Translations under genes and position numbers: made by a program | Shown here: positions 1 to 12,000 of the stretch, in pieces | Position numbering within the stretch: position 1 is the first letter of the stretch | Layout: every line of letters starts with the position of its first letter | The notes under the pieces: model-generated | The model's database searches: none | Seen by the model: only the letters and a program-made list of their open reading frames with translations | What the model was told of the DNA's origin: nothing | Origin: Amaurobius ferox | Taxonomy: Eukaryota; Arthropoda; Arachnida; Araneae; Amaurobiidae | Reading direction: 5' to 3' | Assembly: GCA_951213105.1 (NCBI GenBank) | Contig: OX578150.1 | Span: 24,060,022 to 24,124,021, forward strand | DNA length: 64,000 nt

Positions 1-1307
1 AAAATTGCTTGTATAGCTGATTGTCCTGAGGTATCTCCCTCTTTTAAGACACGCCCGGTAAGAGCGTGAAAAGAACAAGGTCGTGTGTATATTAACAAAC
101 ACATAAATTTATTTACAAAATACTATATATCTATTTACAATTATTATTTAAAAGCATTTTATCTATATATGAATTCATTGGATTAGGAAAACAATATAAC
201 AACAATTGTAATGAATCTTCCCGACTAAATTGGAATTGATGGTAACCGAGCATACAAAACTGTCTACCTAAAGTTAACTTGTGGGTATTCAAGTGGAGAG
301 AGGGAAAGATACAGTATACATATTAGGAAAAGGCCCCAAATTGGTAACTCACCGACATCATTCTCAGTGGCGCGTCTAGCACCCTCCTGTGTTTCATCTC
401 CCAGATGGAGCCGGCCGTTCACTCAATCGTTCCCCGGAGTCAACTCTTCTCATCTCCTTTTTTTCAATTTTTAAAACTCTCCAAAATTTTAAAATACGCC
501 TCTGAAACGCTGAAAACTCTCTCAATGGTTTTTGGGCGTAAGCCCTTGACTCGAAAACAACATTATTGGCTTTTTAAACTCCTCCGGTCAAACAGCCCCT
601 TTGCAAGCCCTAGCAAATCGATACCCTTTCGGCCGCTAATTCAGAAGGTCCGCAAACCCTATAATCCCGTCCGACTCGGACAAAGTTACATATTTCGGTA
701 AAATGCGATCTCCAAACGCCATCCGTACATCCTGTTTTTCAGTGCAGCTGGTATCCATGGGCTGGTCCCCCAAAATAAAATCGTTAACTCCAGATCGCAT
801 CCCCGAAATATTGGATCATGGGTTTACCATGTGACAATATTACCTCCATTTCACCCTTTAAAAAAATTTTAAAAACTCCAAAATTAAAAAAAAATTTACA
901 CTTAAAATTATTAAGAATATCAAAATTTGCTGGAGCGCAAAACGCCCTCCTTCAAGTAACAGGAAACAAATTTAAAACTCAAGTTTCTTCCTGTATGGTA
1001 TAAAAATATAAAACATCATAATGCACTTGAATAAACAAAAACCAATATCACACAATAAAATAAAATAAAATATAAAACAAATTGCTCAAATATAAAACAA
1101 ATTGATCAATTCACTAAGAAAACAACAAATCAGACAGCCTTTTGTTTATGTTGATCTCGAATGTAAAACCCACCCAGTCTAAATTATGTTTTACACTGAT
1201 CATGTTTTATGGTTTTTCAAAAGTTTTTGAACACTGTCCACCAAGAGGAAAATAGCATTGGGATCAGGTATCCCTGAACATAGTTCACTACGTGATGTAT
1301 TTTGTTG
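1..1307. other. No gene identified
   Basis: AT-rich sequence with a somewhat GC-richer block at about 360-800. Short frames there (405-701, 818-1003) lack any recognisable motif or codon pattern and look accidental or repeat-derived. No splice-consistent exon of the downstream plus-strand gene could be supported. Confidence 0.4.
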
Positions 1308-2021
1308 GCCGAAATTCTGCTCAAACAGTTGCGAAATATTTTCTGAAAGATAGAATGCAATGCTTAGATTATATTAAAACTAAATTTAATACCCAATAAA
1401 ACATAGAATATATTTTTTTATTTTAATCCAAAATATTTTTGGTGCTACCATCTGTTGTCGTAATTTAATTCATACCGATTATTTTTACTTTTTAATGAAC
1501 ATTTTTAAATATCTATTCCTTCTAATACAGTATTAAATACAACAACAGATCATATATAATAATGCCACAATCACGGAAAGGTAATTTCTCATTCTATAAA
1601 TTTGATAAGGGGAACTGAATGTACATCACTGAGGACTGCAGTTTTGTCTTCAAGTTCCTTTGTCTTCCAGTCCAAGTTCAATTACGTTTCCTTGATTGTA
1701 GCATTATATATATGATCTGTTGTATGTAGTAGAGTATTAGAAGGAATAGACATTTAAAAATGTTCATTAAAAATAAAAATAGTCGGTATGAATTAAATTA
1801 CGACAACAGATGGCAGCACCAAAAATATTTTGAATTAAAATAAAAAATATATTCTATGTTTTATTGGGTATTAAATTTAGTTTTAATATAATTTAAGCAT
1901 TGAATTTTATTTTTCGAAAAATATTTCGCAACTGTTTGAGTAGAATTTTGGCGAAAAACGTGTGCCGCGAAAGTTAACAAAGTGCGGATAGGGCAGAAGA
2001 TTTACTGACGCTCACCCTTAA
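1308..2021. mobile_element. Palindromic TTAA-ended element, left-truncated copy
   Basis: Same family as 6255-7046: the halves are reverse complements (GAAATTCTGCTCAAACAGTT on the left; AACTGTTTGAGTAGAATTTT on the right) around a centre with AACAACAGATCATATATAAT. The right end is the family terminus CTCACCCTTAA. The left terminal block of about 50 bases is missing, with sequence starting at GCCGAAATTCTG. No coding capacity. Confidence 0.65.
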
Positions 2022-2108
2022 ACGCATTGATGAGGAGTGTCTTTGTGTACTACTCCGTAACCAAATAGTCAGATATGAAACACAAAGTCCTATGTTTGCA
2101 AGCATAAA

Positions 2109-2241
2109 ATTGACAGGAATTTGGAAACGTTTTCACTGTATACATAACTGGAACATGTCAATTGACTAGAACGTGGAAATGTTTTCACTGTACACATAAA
2201 TGGAAAACGTAAATTGACTGGTACGTGGAAATGTCTGTACC
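2109..2241. repeat. 52-bp minisatellite, about 2.6 copies
   Basis: Units begin ATTGAC at 2109, 2161 and 2213, and each carries GTGGAAA or TTGGAAA, then TTTTCACTGTA and ACATAA. The constant 52-base spacing marks a short tandem array; the minus-strand frame over it (2090-2464) is its by-product. Confidence 0.6.
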
Positions 2242-2609
2242 TAAAAATTTTTATATGTGTTGTCTTGAACTTGGCAGTGACTGAAACATGGCTGATGAAA
2301 TAGACTTTATAACCGCAAGGACTGCGATTTATTTTGTAGCACTTTTCCATATATTTTTGTGTCCAGTAAGCCTGTTGTGACATTTGTAACATCACTAATG
2401 AAAGGAAAACGAAATTGCAGAAAAAAGTTCTTTCGTGTGGTACTGTGCACTTTCTGCACACCATACGTAGAGGAAAAACACCAATGTCTCTTAACTGTAA
2501 GACATATTAAGGTTTTTCAAAGTTGTATACTGTAAATATTTTGTAATTCACTCATTGCAGGGTGGTATCTTGCTTTGGTGTGCTATCGCGCACTTTCTGC
2601 ACACCGTTA

Positions 2610-3475
2610 AGTAGATATCTGATCACGAATCAAATCGATGTCTGATCACGAATCAAACATTTTTGAAATGATGTCTGTCTGTCTGTCTGTGTGTGTGTGT
2701 GTGTGTGAGTCTGTGGAAACGATAACTGACGAACGAATGGACCAATTCGAACGAAATTTGGTACAAAAATCATAATCCGTAAACACTGGAAGCCTATTGT
2801 TTTTATACGCAATCGAATGTTCAGAACCTCCTTAAATTTTCGAGTGAAATTTTGAAAAATAAGTCAAAAAATCAAAACCGCTAATAAAGTTACGCAAATA
2901 GACATTTCTTATGTAAGTTTTCATTAGAAAACAATTCACATAAATTTTAGAACGCTAACATGAACCGTTTTCGAGATATTGCACATTTTTCAAAATGATT
3001 ATCAAACAGTCATATAAAATAAAAAAAAAATATTTCCTATTGAGAAACATGTTCACTTTTCATATGTGATACCATGCGATAAATTTGGTGACATCTTTCT
3101 CATGGATCTAGCTCGTTCCATTCATGAAAAAAGATACTTTGAGTAATACTTTTGTATTTGAACGCCAATAGCCATTTATCTGCTGTAAGAATAACTTATT
3201 TCTCCGTCCATAACGCTTGGCGAGATTTTGGCGACGAATTTTACGGAATGTCGCCAACTTGGCGACATTTTTAATTGTTGCCAAGTTAACGAAAATCTCG
3301 CCGAATGAATAAAAATGACGCTAAATCAATGAAAATGACGACTCATTGACGAAAATTCAATATCTTGGAAAGAACATAAATATCTACTATTAAAATAATC
3401 TGCATTTTTTTTACTGTAAAAGTAGTAAATTCATTGCATTATATAAGGAAAGTCATGTGCTGCCCACATCAGATT
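2610..3475. repeat. Dispersed repeat, tandem copy A (about 0.9 kb)
   Basis: Contains a TCTG/TG run, then ACGATAACTGACGAACG, an AAATTTGGTACAAAAATCA block, and ends with a TATAAGGAAAGTCATGTG block. The whole order recurs directly in copy B. Short frames across it are translations of the repeat. Confidence 0.6.
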
Positions 3476-3568
3476 TTTACTTTCCTTATATACATAATGT
3501 ATAAGGAAAGTATTGTGACGGGGTCGAAAATTCGAATTCGAGTTTTCGACGGGAGAGCACGTTTTAAG

Positions 3569-4505
3569 CATCCCTGATCACGAATCAAACATTTTTGAAG
3601 TGATGTCTGTGTGTGTGTGTGTCAGTGAGTCTGTGGAGACGATAACTGACGAACGAATGGACCGATTTGAACCAAATTTGGTACAAAAATCACAATCCGT
3701 AAACACTGGAAGCCTATTGTTTTTATACGTAATCGAATGTTCAGAAACCCCCCTAAATTTTCGATTGAAATTTTGAAAAAATTTGGTACAAAAATCACAA
3801 TCCGTAAACACTGGAAGCCTATTGTTTTTATACGTAATCGAATGTTCAGAACCCCCCCTAAATTTTCGATTGAAATTTTGAAAAAATCGTCAAAAAATCA
3901 AAACCACTAATAAAAGTTACGCAAATAAACATTTCTTATATTTCTTATGTAATTTTTCATTAGAAAACGATTGACATAAATTTTAGAACGCTAACTTGAA
4001 CCGTTCTCGAGATATTGCACATTTTTCAAAAAAATTATCAAAAAGTCATGTGAAAAAAAAAAAAAAATTCCTATTGAGAAACATGTTCACTTTTCATATT
4101 TGATACCATGCAATAAATTGGGTGACATCATTCTTGTGGATCTAGCTCGTTATCCATTCATGAAAAAGATACTTTGAGTAATTATTTTGTATTTGAACGC
4201 CAATAGTCATTTATCTGCTGTAAGAAGGACTTATTTCTTCGTCCATAACGCTTGGCGAGGTTTTGGCGACGAATTTGGCGGAATGTCGCCAATTTGGCGA
4301 CTTTTTGAAATGTTGCGAAATTAATGAAAATCTCGCCAAATGGATAAAAAATGACGCTAAATCAATGAAAATGACGACCAATTGTCGAAAATTCAATATC
4401 TTGGAACGAATATTAGTATCTACTATAAGAAAAACCTATTTTTTTTTTACTGTAAAATAGTAAATTCATTACATTATATAAGGAAAGTCATGTGTTGCCC
4501 ACATC
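3569..4505. repeat. Dispersed repeat, tandem copy B (about 0.9 kb)
   Basis: Direct copy of the preceding unit in the same order, from GATCACGAATCAAACATT to ATAAGGAAAGTCATGTGTTG. An extra internal direct duplication of about 105 bases covers the GTACAAAAATCACAATCCG block (3679 and 3785 onward). A linker at 3476-3568 carries TATAAGGAAAGTATTGTGA. Confidence 0.6.
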
Positions 4506-4513
4506 AGATTTTT

Positions 4514-5812
4514 TAACACTTTACAACAAAGTTGAAAAGTGTTTATGACTTTGTTCATTCTGTCTGTCTGTCTGTCTGTCCGTTAGCACGATAACTGCCG
4601 TAAAAATGACTTAATCAAAATGAAATTTTAGTATGTTGTTCAGACGGTCTATAGGACCTATGGGAATATAAATGAATAATATCACCCAATTAGTTTTGGA
4701 TTGAACCCGGGTTGAAAAAATGAAATACATTGAGCCCTATGGGACCTAATTTTTCAAGTATTTTTTAAGCGGATTTAAAATTCACAAATTGCTTCGAAAA
4801 TTTTAGGCAATATTCAAATGGCTCCGTAAAATATATAAAAAAAAATCAGCGAAATATATTCAGTAGTTTTTTAAATAAAAATTAAAATAATAATAACACC
4901 TCTTATATGAAGCGATCACGTGTCCATGATATGAAACGATCACATGACCCACTTCAAAATGATATATGGCATCCATCTTGTGTCAAAATCGTGATTTTTA
5001 AAGTTCTTTTTAATTCATATTGAGTGTTGTATCCGTCCTAAAACTACTTTGTTTTTGTCTAAATTCTGTGCATCTACATACGGAAACAACGCAATGACAA
5101 TATATTCCAGTTTAAATGCTCATCTAAATTTGATTATTTCTACTATTAAGCCTATTTTTCACCTATGTAAAATGTAAACAACAAAATATGTAGAATGAGT
5201 TGTATTAGAATCGCTGTAATTCTTTAACACAAAATCAAATAGTCCATGGAGTCTGCTTAGCTGATCTGAATGAAATATTCATTGATTTTAGAAAGAGAAG
5301 GACGATATTTTTCGATGAAGTTTAACGAATAGAGCTTACTTACTTGTAGCTCAATGGTCTTAATTTTTAAATAAAATAAATTGTTATAGTATTGTGATGA
5401 AAGACATGAATGGGGGAATTATTTATGAATGAAATGTTGCTTTTATAGAGAGAGCCAGGCGTGTTATTTTTTTATGACGTCGTTTGAATGAATTTCAGTT
5501 GTTTTCGATGAAGTTTTCAAATATAATAAATTATCGTAGTATTATGATAATTCTAAAATTATTACCAAGGAATGTATTACATTTTAGAGATGTTTAAACC
5601 AGGCAATTTATACTTTAATGCCGTCATTTGAATGAAGTTAATTTTTTTCGATGAAGGTTTAAGGTTTCAAATATAATAAATCAATGTAGTATTGTGATAA
5701 GTTTTAAAATATTACCGAGGAATATATTGCATTTTCGACTTTTTTAAATAAAATTGCATTGAAGTTGGAAAGTGTTTCATAATCAATGCTTTAAGCATGA
5801 TTGATCTTTCTT
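4514..5812 (+). mobile_element. Non-coding repeat family B, long copy
   Basis: Begins with a self-complementary end (AACACTTT, then AAAGTGTT), followed by a TCTG run, TTAGCACGATAACTGCCG and AATCAAAATGAAATTTTAG, and ends near AAGCATGATTGATCTTTCTT. The same ends occur in reverse orientation at 12090-12908, which defines the boundaries. There is no coding frame. Superfamily unknown. Confidence 0.6.
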
Positions 5813-6202
5813 GTTTCAATTTGCCACTGAAGAGCATGGTGATGCTCGAAAGCGCTATGGCTGTTTAAGTTTAGTACGTCGCAGAAGGAGATTTTGATAA
5901 AATACTTTTAATTATGGCCAATTTTTTGGTTGTCTTTATTTCTAAAGCTGTATATTGTTCTTGTTTACACTTATTGGTGCTTTTAAATAAAAGTGTTATA
6001 TATCCAGGAATTCGGGCTCATTTCTGTATCCTGGTAACACCCACGATGCCAAAGTCTTCATCTCAACGATATATACCTTATGTTGGCATACACATGAAAA
6101 TACGAGGTCATAAGTGCTATCATTATAATGTAATTTACTTAGCTCAAAAATCAAAATATAACCATATTGACAGGATTAAACGTTCTTTACAGGGTCCTTT
6201 CA

Positions 6203-6243
6203 CAGTAGTGTTAGCCCCAGACCCACTGTGGCTAACACTACTG
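6203..6243. repeat. 14-bp perfect hairpin
   Basis: CAGTAGTGTTAGCC at 6203-6216 pairs exactly with GGCTAACACTACTG at 6230-6243 across a 13-base loop. It lies just left of a TTAA-ended element. It could be a miniature element end or a cruciform; no role can be assigned. Confidence 0.55.
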
Positions 6244-6254
6244 TGTTAACCATC

Positions 6255-7046
6255 TTAAGGGTGAGCGTCAGTAAATCTTCTGCCCTATTTGCACTTTGTT
6301 AAGTTTCGCGGCACGCATTTTTCGCCGAAATTCTGCTCAAACAGTTGCGAAATATTGTCTGATAGATAAAATGCAATGCTTAGATTATATTAAAACTAAA
6401 TTTAATACCCGATAAAACATAGAATATATTTTTTATTTTAGTTCAAAATATTTTTGGTGTTGCCATCTGTTGTCGTAATTTAATTCATACGGACTATTTT
6501 TATTTTTTAATGAACATTTTTAAATGTCTATTCCTTCTAATACGTTATTAAATACAACAACAGATCATATATAATAATGCCACAATCACGGAAATGTAAT
6601 TGAACTTAGGCTTGAACTTGAAGACAAAGGAACTTGAAGACAAAACTGCAGTCCTCAGTGATGTACATTCAAATCCCTTATCAAATTTATAGAATGATAA
6701 ATTACCTTTTCGTGATTGTGGCATTATTATATATGATCTGTTGTTGTATTTAATACTGTATTAGAAGGAATAGATATTTAAAAACGTTCATTAAAAAATA
6801 AAAATAATCGGTATGAATTAAATTACGACAACAGATGGCAACACCAAAAATATTTTGAATTAAAATACAAAATATATTCTTTGTTTTATTGGGTATGAAA
6901 TTTAGTTTTAATATAATCTAAGCATTGCATTTTATCTTTCAGAAAATATTTCGCAACTGTTTCAGCAGAATTTCGGCGAAAAATGTGTGCCGCGAAAGTT
7001 AACAAAGCGCGGATAGAACAGAAGATTTACTGACTCTCACCCTTAA
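6255..7046. mobile_element. Palindromic TTAA-ended element (792 bp)
   Basis: Starts TTAAGGGTGAGCGTCAG and ends CTGACTCTCACCCTTAA. The two halves, about 370 bases each, are near-perfect reverse complements. It is non-coding. TTAA at both ends would fit TTAA-targeting superfamilies (piggyBac, Kolobok), but the assignment is uncertain. A left-truncated sibling lies at 1308-2021. Confidence 0.65.
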
Positions 7047-7530
7047 ATCCAGCTTTTCTGCAGTTTAAGGAAGTGCTTGCACGACTGACTGAAGTCAGCA
7101 GAGGTTTGGAAAATTGCAGCATGCACCAATTTTTCTTTCAGCCAATGCATTCAGGGGCGGATTTAGATCTTGAGAGGTCCAGTGGTCCTTTAGGTTCGGT
7201 GGAACCTTAGAACTCGGAAAATTCACAAAATTTATGCATCACAGTCCGTTTATTGCATGTAATTGGAACTGACAAGTTAAACATATAAAGAAACAGTACT
7301 ATAGCTACAGAAAGTCTTTCTTTCTGTACTTGACATATAAAAGATATTTAATGAGTTTCTCAAACTGTATCCGCTTTAGAACATTGCTCTCTACATCAAG
7401 TGCGCATAGAACACTTTATCTTTCTTAGGTCATTGTGGCAATAAAACAAGAGTTGTTCTTTTTATTTCTTTTCTTTCTTTTTGCAGTTTTTCGCTGTCTT
7501 TGTCTCAGCATATAATTTATAGCATTCCCT
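7047..7530. other. No gene identified; MITE-like fragment
   Basis: Contains the phrase AGGGGCGGATTTAGATCTTG (about 7152), which resembles a DNA-transposon end common in arthropods, and otherwise AT-rich sequence. Nothing coding. Confidence 0.35.
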
Positions 7531-7654
7531 GTCCATGGGCATATTTAGAGGGGGAGGGGGGGGGGGAGGGGGCGCTAAAGCACTCTCTGGAAAATTGTTA
7601 ATTTAATTAAAAGTCAATATCAGAGAAAATAAATAAGAAAAATACTTTTTGAAA

Positions 7655-7715
7655 TTAGAACATTCAACCACCTTTCTGGTTGGTCGGACGGTCTGGGTTT
7701 CAACAACAACAACCA
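7655..7715 (+). mobile_element. 3' fragment of SINE family 1
   Basis: ACCTTTCTGG, TTGGTCGGACGGTCTGGGTT and a CAACAACAACAA tail match the 3' end of the tRNA-SINE at 60311-60589. Only the last 60 or so bases are present, as in a 5'-truncated retroposed copy. SINE family 2 follows immediately. Confidence 0.65.
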
Positions 7716-7975
7716 CAACTGTGTGTGCCGATCCGATGGTCGAGCGGTCAGGGGCATGCGTTTCCGTCTGATCGCTGGATTGCCGGGTTACGGGTTCGAA
7801 TCCCGCCAGCGGGCATGGATGTTGTCATGTCGAGGCCAAGTCAGACTTCCGCCCTTCGGGGAGCCTCTATAAAAGTGAAGCTGCAAATCTTCTCCCCTTC
7901 TCCATGGGATACCCTGGGGGGGGGGGGTCTTGTGCACGTGGTGCGTAGGCGCCCTTCACCACGGGGGAATTAGTA
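7716..7975 (+). mobile_element. tRNA-derived SINE, family 2
   Basis: The head has a pol III box A (TGGTCGAGCGG, about 7737) and box B (GGTTCGAATCC, about 7793), spaced as in a class II (Leu/Ser-type) tRNA with a long variable arm. A GC-rich body ends in a G run and a CACCACGGGGG block, quite unlike the AT-rich flanks. The open frame across it (7680-7973) is incidental. Confidence 0.65.
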
Positions 7976-8366
7976 ATGAATAACTGTGTGTTTTCTTCGA
8001 CGTGTATATTAATAAAAAAAATTAACCTTACACCTAAATGGAAAACTTGGGATTATTGCATTCGGTATGTTTATGAATATCCAATTTGTTAGTTTAGTTG
8101 CCCTGTCTCTAGGCAGGTTAGAATTCTGTTATGAAAGGGGGGCTATTTTTCAACGGTGCAGACGGTAATTTTTAAAAAATGGTGCACATTAATTTTTAGT
8201 GCTATACACGCACTAGTTCTTAAAATGGGATGCTCATACGGTGTATTCAAATTTACTTTGTAACAATAAATATTTCAAGGTTGATAGTAAACTCTATATT
8301 TTGAATGCAGTCAATTTTAGCACATCCCCTGCTAAAAACCCTGCATACGCCCATATCTCTGTCTAA

Positions 8367-8935
8367 ACAATTTTGTAGAAATTAGAAATACGCATTTGCC
8401 AGCTAAAACAAGTTCAGGCTAGTCACTTAAATCTGGCAACTTATCTTTCTTTAGCGGTAAAATTTCTCACAATTTCCATTTTTTATTTTAATTAAATAAA
8501 GTAAATTTTTTATTATTACATTTTCGTAGAGGGGTGTTCATTGGTGTCTAATTGGCTTCTTTCCCCTTTATAAATCCGATGCTGAGTGCAGTAACTGCTA
8601 TTCTATGCAGACGAATCTGGATCTCCAACAAAATTCAAAATGACCGATGCTGGTTGAACATTGGCTCTTTGAACATGATTTCAAACCTTGGAATATCTTC
8701 TTTCAACGTATTTAGTGACTACCCTTTTAACAGTGCTTGCATAGAGCTTAATAAAGTTGAAATTTGCAAGAGAGTCATGGAAATATAGATAAGATCTAGA
8801 GTAAGCAACCATTGGGCTTTAATTCAAATTGTTGTGGCCAATATCGCTTAGAGTCATGTTTAAATTTTCTTGTTTATTTCAATTAAGCTGAGTGCTTATT
8901 ATTTTACTTTCTTTAACTGATCCGTTATTTTTCAG
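8367..8935. other. Presumed intron upstream of exon a; nothing else seen
   Basis: AT-rich. A 78-codon frame at 8552-8788 has no recognisable motif and does not reach the exon acceptor at 8935 in a way that would extend the gene. Confidence 0.4.
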
Positions 8936-9041
8936 AATGAGTATTCACTGGAGCTAAAAACAATACGAGGGGAAGACATCAACGACATTCCAACAAACTA
9001 TAGCATTGGAGGATTCAAACCTCAAGAACTTATTGTTATTG
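8936..9041 (+). CDS. Exon a of the unrecognised plus-strand gene
   Basis: 106 bases in phase 0 after a pyrimidine-rich acceptor (TTATTTTTCAG). It begins Asn-Glu-Tyr-Ser-Leu and ends with the first base of a Gly codon before GTAAGT. A MITE half-copy starts only about 12 bases past this donor. Since the exon opens in the middle of a protein, at least one more exon lies upstream. Confidence 0.7.
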
Positions 9042-12000
9042 GTAAGTATATGCAGTTCCTAAGAAAGTCCTTAATCACTTTTTGTAAGGAAAGGTGCTTG
9101 ACCATACACGTTGGGTCTATCTATAGTAAAGCAGCCACGCCCGTTCAAATAAAAGTCTTTGCTACGATCGTAACGGAGAATTAAAAAATCTAGGATAACG
9201 AACTCGGCAGCAATAGACGAAATAAGTCATTTACAAAAGTAGTAGAGCATTGATTAATAAGTAGAAATAAAAGTATAAAACTGCTACAGAAAGCATTTGA
9301 CACAATAGACGAAACGGTTATCTAATTAGTCAATGGCTGTCATGTTCAGGAATGATAGAAGAAAAGAACAATTACATGCACAGTAATCCAATATACAGCC
9401 TAAAGAAAACTGGAGTAACGCATAAAAACAGAAATAATACACTAATACAGCAAACAGCTGTTTCGAGGATAGACTAAATCCACTTCATTTGTACAAGAGA
9501 ACCAACAAACCAAAAGAGGAATGTTCTTACCTGGTTGGTTTCTTTGCGGGCAGGTCTCTGGTCTGCTGGTGGGGTTTCACATCGAGGTAGTATATATGGA
9601 GAGAGCTTAAGGGTTGCAATCAGCATCAAAGACAGGTGTTACTATCAGGACGAATTTCCCGAGAACGCGTTTTCTCCCGACTGTGACCCTATACATTTCA
9701 ATGGCGATTTCAGACCGAGAGAGTACTTGAGAAATATAAATGGTAAAATAATGGTTATGTACTGTTGTACTTACGGCTGCATGTAAAAGGAGGACTTTAC
9801 TCTTTTCATGGATAAGATTTGTTTTCATTATATATCTTACAAATATAGTTAAAAAGTAATTGTGCTAGATTTTAGCGTGGTGCATTTCATTCGACTATTA
9901 ATTTCATTGCTTTTAATGCTGTATAATTAGAAGTTTTGCTTTATTTTTGGTGTTTGTGATATTGCAAGAGACTTATAATGTCATTCTAACACTTTAAAAA
10001 ACATTTGGAGTACTTTGCTGATAGTTATAGAGTTATTTTCGGTATCCTCGTATGTTTTCCCTTCGAGGTAGAACTTGGCGACTCAAAGATTCGATGGCTA
10101 GGGAAGAAAAATAGGAGTTTAGATAATGAGAGTAAAGACGTGTCATATGATAAAAATTTGCGTTCATAATAAAATGTAATAATAGCTTACATTCATTGAA
10201 AATGCCAGCTAGATTTTACATCATAACTTTTCAGTGCATTTCATATAAAGATATATGATATAGGAGCATGATCTCATTTCTAGTTCAGTGTAAATCGTAC
10301 TTAATAAGTATTACTAGTTAGCATGGACGTGCATAGGAGTAGACAAGGGGTCACTTCAAAATCACAAAATAATTATAATTTTGGTCCTAATGCTTTAGTT
10401 GTTTTTAAAATGTTTAGAAATAATTTTGGATAGATTGATCTGCAATTTTTACTATAAGTTTTTAATATTTAATATGTACAACATTTGATATTTTATGCCA
10501 CATTTCAATTCTGGATGCAAAATTCACAATATGTATTTAAAGTATTTTTCAAATGAATTATTAGCATCCAAATCTCTGAAATTATTATAATGAAATGCAA
10601 TTTTTGTATTTGTACCATAATATTTTATACTCTTATTTATTTCCTATACTTTATAGAAAAACATTTTTAAAAAATTTCCAAATTCTATATCGATCAAACA
10701 TGTAAGAACCTTCCGAACACGTTTTGACAATTTAAGAATCATGGCTATTTCAATAGAGCCCCTATTTATGAATTTAGACCTAATTTTGTATTTTATTCTG
10801 AAATGTCATTTTATAAACAAAAAAATATAAATAAAGTCAAACATTTTATTATCGCAAATATTACATTGTTTTATATTTGACGGTACGCATACAATATATT
10901 AAAATAAATTAGATGTAAAAATGATTCAGTCGTATTACGCCTCAAAGCAGATATGGATACTGCTAACACAACTTTCAAAGATAAAAGTGGAGAATTCTAC
11001 ATTTTGCGCAAGCGTGCACACAATTTTTCCATATACTTTATAATTATTTTTAAATATATTATACATATTCTTCAATTTGTATACTTGTAATCTATTTCAT
11101 ATCATATTTTATTTGCAATTGCTTTGTTGTTCAATTTGTTTTACGAAATTGACTTTATTAACAAAATTATTCTTTAGTAATAAAATATTTTGGTAGCAAA
11201 AATATTCTAATCCTATTTCGTATTTTTCTTCATACATATTCTTTAAAATCTCATAACGTATAACAACTTCCCGTTCTCTCATCCTCGTCTTTAATAGAAG
11301 TTTAAAAAAGGCAGAAGGTACACTACACAGTTTAGGCGATAAATCGCCAAATCATGAATGTCCTTCTCCTTCTAGACCTACTGCACCTGCTTTATGTTGA
11401 TCGCATTTTCCTAGCATGGGAAGATATGACCGCACTCCCTCCATATATATACTAACTCGTTGGGGTCTCAATCGTCTCCGTCGGCGTTCCTCTCTGAAAC
11501 TGGCAGAGGTTGCCCTCGCTCGGCCGGGCGTGGGTCTGCTGCCCCCTTGGTGTTTCGGGTTGTGCGCTTGTTGCATGGTGGAATCGGCGGATTTCTTTGT
11601 TCGGGGGGCTCGTCTTTTCTCTTTTGTGCTAGAAGTCGTTTTATTTCCCAGCCGTGGGCTTAAAGCAGCCTTGTTCCATTCGTGGCGGGCGCCAGGGTCT
11701 GGGTTTCCAATTTCCAATATTTATCAGACGTGACATACTTAAAGTTGAATTTTTGGAGGTGCCAAAGGAGGAGGATTTTTCATTTTACTTTTACAGTCAG
11801 CGTTGATTTTTTTTATTCTTTTCGGATACTCTTCGTGAAACACCGTGCATAAAAAAATTAGAACTAGATAGAAATTATTTATAATTCTCAAACTTTTCTA
11901 AATTTAAGATTTTCATAACATTATTTTCTATGAAGAAACAAAATATTTCCCGGAAAAATAACCCATGCTAGAAAATTAATGAATTATGCTATGAATGAAA

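Larger units (their letters stand above)
7535..8366. mobile_element. Possible DNA element enclosing the SINE pair
   Basis: The left phrase ATGGGCATATTTAGAGGGGG and a right phrase whose reverse complement is ATGGGCGTATGCAGGG resemble each other and could be diverged terminal repeats of a non-autonomous element into which the SINEs inserted. The boundaries are weak. Confidence 0.25.

Noticed and set aside
405..701. 98-codon plus-strand frame near the left edge
   Set aside because: No motif, no splice context linking it to the plus-strand gene, and Ser/Pro/Leu composition as expected by chance in the locally GC-richer block.
7737..7805. A functional tRNA gene
   Set aside because: Boxes A and B are present, but the sequence continues into a SINE body and no acceptor-stem pairing typical of a mature tRNA could be confirmed.
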